From Paratrimastix pyriformis (taxonomy: Eukaryota > Preaxostyla > Paratrimastigidae), in the NCBI GenBank assembly GCA_027972325.1, contig JAPMOS010000060.1, forward strand, positions 15,001 to 42,500: DNA of 27,500 nt, read 5' to 3'. The notes beneath the pieces were generated by a model, which searched no databases, had not been told where the DNA came from, and saw only the letters and a program-made list of their open reading frames with translations. A program made the translations under genes and the position numbers. Shown in pieces: positions 23,762 through 27,500 of this stretch. Within the stretch, counting starts at the first letter, position 1. Each line of letters opens with the position of its first letter.

Positions 23762-26700
23762 ATGATCGGATTTCTCTTTGGAGTCTTGACGACCATTGCA
23801 GGTATTGTCGTCTTTTTAAAAATCGCGGGGCGGAGGTCCGTGGTTCTTCTTCACATCTCCACGTGCTTCATCTCCGATTCAGCCGCCCTCAAATTGTGGG
23901 GCCCTCTCGTTTCTTTCGTCCCGCTCCGGGTAAGGCGCCCCAGAACGCCTTCTTCCAAACTTCAGAGAACGATGCCCATGGTCAGCGGAATCATTCATTC
24001 TTCTTTCGTCACCATCCCTTTTTTAGCTCTTCCCGATTGGGTGTTCAAGCTCTATGTTCAGTTGCCTATTTTAAATCAAATCGGTCTGCTCGCCGCCTCG
24101 ACCCTCATTCACCTCCCACCCACACCTCTCTTCTCACCCCCCCCTCCCCCTCCCTCCTCCCTCCCTCCCTCCCTCCCCTCCCCTCCCTCGCCCGCGCAGT
24201 TCCGTTGCACCGATTCACGCACGCGCCTCGGATCCAGCAACACCAGAGCGTCCCTGCCCCTGCCATCCCCTCGACTGCCCCGCTCCCCACAGCGGCCCAA
24301 GCCCCGCCCCTGACCCCCCAGCCCCCGGCCTTTGCCCCCCTGGCCACTCCGGCGGCGGCCTACCCGCCCCAGGGGGCCGAGCCGCTGTACCCGCAGCCTC
24401 TTTTCGCCCCGCCGGTGGCTCCCACCCCGCCGCCCATGTCGACCGCCCCCCTGGCGGCATCCGCCTACCCGCCCCCGGTGACCGCCACCACCGCCTCCTC
24501 CGCCTCGGGGTCACGCACCCGCCACGGGGGCCTGCGTCACCGGGGCAGCCCCGGCATGGGGGCCGAGGAGATGTTACACGGGGTGCGCCGCCCGGCCCGC
24601 GACCGGGTCCCCGCCACGGCCCTTGCCCACCGGCACCTGCACCGGTTCCGGGCCGGGATGCCGGGCTCCCCCGCGGGCCCCGAACCCGACGACAGCGAGG
24701 ATGTCGAGGAGATGACGGCCGCCTCCCAGAGCGCCACCCTCTCCCGCCGGAAGCACGTGCACCCGCGCCAGAGCCCGCCCGCCGAGGCGCGCCGGTCGGC
24801 GCGTCGGATGCGGCGCGAGGGGATGGGGCCTGACGAGGCCGAGGGGTCCGCAAGCGAGGGGTCGTCACAGTCGGCCAGCAGCCGGTCGGGGTCGTCGTCC
24901 TCTCCCTCGGAGGAGGACCAGAGCAGGCGGCGCCGGTCGGGCGGCCTGGGCCGGAAACGGACCGAGGTCTGGAGCAGCCCTCCCCACCCGCTGTCCGGTA
25001 TGATGTCGATGCGATGATGATGATGATGATGCTGCTGGTGCTGGTGCTGGTGCTGGTGCTGGTGCTGGTGCTGGTGCTGGTGGTGATGACGGGGTGATGA
25101 CGGGGTGATGACGGGGTGATGACGGGGTGATGACGGGGTGATGACGGGGTGATGACGGGGTGATGACGGGGTGATGACGGGGTGATGACGGGGTGATGAT
25201 GATGATGCCAACGCTTTTGTTCATGCTGCCGTGTGGTTCTCGCCCTGGTGGTGGTGCTGGGTGGTCACGTCCAGCGTGGCCGCTCCATCCCGTCGACCGT
25301 GCCGCGTGCCCGGTCCCCCGTCAAGCGCTCGCGCCAGGACTCCGCCCAGGCCCAGCCCCAAGGGTCCGCACTCAACCCACCACCACCATCATCCAATCAG
25401 CATCAGCCTCAGCATCACCATCACCATCAGCAGCAGCAGCATCCTCATCATGCATCCAATCATGATCAACGTGCAATCATCAGCATCATCATCGCCAGTA
25501 CATCATCGCTCGCAGCCTACCTCTCCATCACCTGATCGCGACTCCACTCCACTCCGTGCCCTCTCTATGCCTCCCTCCCAGCCGGCGGACCCCGCGGCCA
25601 GCCGGCAGCCCCCCCCAGGATAGTTCGCCCATGTCGCCTGCCTCCCCCCCGGCCCCCGCCGGCGCCGAGAGCCCGCCCACCGCCCCCATGACCATCGCCG
25701 CCGCCAGCAACCAGCCCGCCGCCACCCCGGCCAGACCCCTCACAGCCGCCGATGTTCTGGCCACTCCCATGCTGCCCGCCCAGCCCCAGGCCCCGGCCCC
25801 GGCCCCTGCACTGCCACCGCCCCCACAGCCGGCCGTCGAGAAGCCTGCGGGCCCCATGGCGCCGCCCCCGCCCATCCACCCCGTCTCGCGCCGCATCACC
25901 CTCATGAGAGGCGGTCCGTCCAGAGGGAGTTGAACTATCCATTCTGGCCTTCCTTGTGTCATGGCATGAGTGCATCTTCGACCTGCCCTTTTTATTAAGC
26001 AACTTTGGCCGAGTGGTTAAGGCGCCGCCCTGCTAAGGCGGTGGGACTTGTCCCGCCCAGGTTCAATCCCTGGAGGTTGCGAACTTTTTATCCCACACAA
26101 TATTTTTTCCTCCCCCCTTTGCAGAGACCGGATCGGAGCTTCCCTCGAGCCCGTCGGCCCTGTCGCGTGTGAGCTCACCATTTGCCTCAGCCACCCCCTC
26201 GCTGCCCGGGGCCGGGCCCGGGTCCACGACCTCCCCGCCGCCGGCCTTCGCGGCCGCCCCGACGCCCATCCCGGGGGCCGCAGGCCCGGCGGGCCCCAGC
26301 CAGCCCATCAAGGTGAGCATGTTCAGGGCCCACGAGTACGCGGCCCTCCAGCGGGCACAGACCAGCGGCCGGCTGGCACTGCAGCTCAAGCCGGCCAACA
26401 CCCCGGCCACCCCCGGCCCCGGCAGCCCCAAGGCCCCCGCCCCCGCTGCCGCCCCGGCCCCGGCCTCGGAGGCCCCGGCCAAGCCAAGCGAGAAACCCGC
26501 GGCGGCCGCCAACCCGTTCGGGGCCCCAGCCGGCGCGGGTGGGGGCGCGAGCGAGACGCCCAAGAACCCGTTTGCCGGCGCTGCCCCAGCCACGGCTCCC
26601 CCCGCCGCCCCCAAGGCCCCCGCCGACGCGCCGACCAACCCCTTCGGCCCCACCCCGGCTGCCCCCAAGCCCGCCGAGGCCCCGGCCCCAGCCCCAGCCC

Positions 26701-27500
26701 CAGCGGCCAACCCCTTCGGGGCCCCAGCGGCCCCGGCTGCCCCCACCCCGACCCCTGCTGCGGCCCCGGCCCCAGCGGTTGCCCCCGCCCCCGCCCCCGC
26801 CCCCGCCAGCAATCCCTTCGGTGGGCCGGCAACCCCGTTCGGCGCCACCCCCGCAGGCGACCCCACCAAGCCCGCTGCCACCACAAACAACAACAACAAC
26901 AACAACAGCCAGCCCAAGCCGCCCGCAGCAGCCGCGAGCCCCTTCGGCACTCCGGCCCCCGCCCCCGCTGCCGCCCCGACGGCCAACCCGTTTGGGCCCC
27001 GCCTGCCGCCCCGCCCCGGCTGCCCCGCCAACCCCTTCGGCACCCCGGCGGCTGCCCCGCTGCAGCTGCCCCGCCCCGCTAACCCCTTCGGTGCTGCCAC
27101 GGCCGCTGCCCCGCTCCCGCCCCTGCCCCGGCCCCGCCCCCGCCGCCAACCCCTTCGGCGCCCCCGCTGCGGCCCCGCCCCTGCCCCGCGCCCGCCCCAT
27201 CGCCCTTCGGCGCCACCCCGTCGCCCTTCGGTGCCCCCTGCCCCCGCCCCCCGGCCGCCCCTTCCCCCTTCGGCGCCGCCCCGGCCCCCGCCCGGCCCCG
27301 CCCTGCGGCCGCCAACCCTTCGGGGCTGCCCCCACGGCCCCCGGCAGCATCCCCGCCCCCATGGCCAGCCCCTTCGCACAGCCCCGGGCGGCTCCCGCTC
27401 CCGCCGCACCCGCCAACCCCTTCGGTGCCGCTCCGGCTGCTGCCCCAGCCGCACCCGCCAACCCCTTCGGGGCCGCTCCCCTGCCCCGTCACCCTTCGGC
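23762..27500 (+). CDS. TM-anchored Pro/Ala-rich protein with NPFG repeats, runs off the window
   Basis: The exons chain in phase: 23762-23835, 23883-23980, 24027-24083, 24200-24966, 25275-25363, 25624-25913 and 26125 to the edge. The start MIGFLFGVLTTIAGIVVFL is an N-terminal hydrophobic anchor. A short conserved-looking segment follows (ALPDWVFKLYVQLPILNQI), then a long Pro/Ala stretch, an Arg/Ser/acidic region with bipartite basic clusters (RRSARRMRREG, SPVKRSRQDS), and MFRAHEYAALQRAQTSGR. About 17 NPFG, SPFG or TPFG motifs then follow, spaced by Ala/Pro linkers. FG motifs suggest a nucleoporin; NPF motifs equally suit EH-domain binding in endocytosis. The frame is open to position 27500, but the motif changes frame near the end (see findings). 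I do not recognise the family. First-exon choice is supported by phase and donor type, not by homology. Confidence 0.6.
25021..25083. repeat. GCTGGT hexamer repeat
   Basis: Tandem GCTGGT follows a short GATGAT run, within intron 24967-25274 of the NPFG-repeat gene. Confidence 0.9.
25084..25193. repeat. 11-bp minisatellite TGATGACGGGG x10
   Basis: Ten essentially perfect copies of TGATGACGGGG are followed by TGATGATGATG. The array is in the same intron as the GCTGGT repeat and abuts it. Confidence 0.95.
25999..26081 (+). tRNA. tRNA-Ser (anticodon GCT), intronic
   Basis: This is an 83-nt class II tRNA. The acceptor stem is GCAACTT with AGGTTGC, discriminator G. The D arm is GCC-GAGTGGTTAA-GGC and the anticodon stem CCGCC/GGCGG with loop CTGCTAA. 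A long variable arm is GGGACTTGTCCC and the T arm is CCAGG-TTCAATC-CCTGG. Anticodon GCT reads AGC/AGT (Ser). A and B boxes are intact, and a T5 terminator follows. There is no encoded CCA. It sits in intron 25914-26124 of the NPFG-repeat gene, on the same strand. Confidence 0.96.
26085..26089 (+). terminator. T5 Pol III terminator of tRNA-Ser
   Basis: Five Ts begin four bases after the discriminator base of the tRNA. Confidence 0.8.

Noticed and set aside
23219-23796. Possible minus-strand gene between MCM8 and the NPFG gene
   Set aside because: The frame at 23494-23796 looks protein-like in part, but the best donor and acceptor lead to an early stop, and it overlaps the first exon of the + strand gene. 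It matches no family I know.
26063-27461. Long minus-strand open frames rich in Gly, Ala and Arg
   Set aside because: They are antisense to the NPFG-repeat exon. GC-rich repeats leave all frames open, and these lack domains or splice logic.

Overview
The window is nuclear DNA of a eukaryote, very probably a GC-rich unicellular protist. The evidence is short spliceosomal introns (mostly 32-90 nt) in every protein gene, conserved eukaryotic proteins (AP-2 sigma, cyclase-associated protein, GINS Psf2, MCM8, a CUL4-type WD40 protein), two nuclear-type tRNA genes, tightly packed genes, and many low-complexity tracts. I cannot name the species. I see no transposon, retroelement, CRISPR array or virus-derived element.

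Layout: (1) 482-2867 (+), a Pro/Gln/His-rich protein of unknown function with a polyQ tract, perhaps lacking its 5' end. (2) 3164-3804 (+), a nucleoside 2-deoxyribosyltransferase-like protein. (3) 4360-10870 (-), a cysteine-rich multi-pass membrane protein with about 18 exons; a tRNA-Val(CAC) lies in one of its introns. (4) 11140-13869 (-), cyclase-associated protein. (5) 13965-14527 (+), AP-2 sigma. (6) 14735-16317 (-), GINS subunit Psf2 with a long added tail. (7) 16441-18830 (+), a WDTC1/DCAF-type WD40 protein. (8) 18935-22928 (-), MCM8 with 18 exons and a 7-bp minisatellite in its largest intron. (9) 23762 to beyond the right edge (+), an N-terminally membrane-anchored Pro/Ala-rich protein ending in NPFG repeats, with a tRNA-Ser(GCT) in an intron.

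Gene order alternates closely. CAP/AP2S (95 bp) and Psf2/WD40 (123 bp) are divergent pairs with very short shared promoters. AP2S/Psf2, WD40/MCM8 and the deoxyribosyltransferase/membrane-protein pair converge. Two genes act in endocytosis and actin turnover (AP2S, CAP). Three are replication, repair or ubiquitin-ligase factors (Psf2, MCM8, DCAF-like).

The strongest unusual signal is the 5' splice site. Where homology and reading phase fix the boundaries, most introns start GTC, usually GTCTG or GTCCG, and not GTAAGT/GTGAGT. Intron phases across MCM8, CAP, Psf2, AP2S and the WD40 gene close to exact codon counts, so the boundaries are well supported. The second unusual signal is that both tRNA genes are nested, in the sense orientation, inside introns of protein genes.
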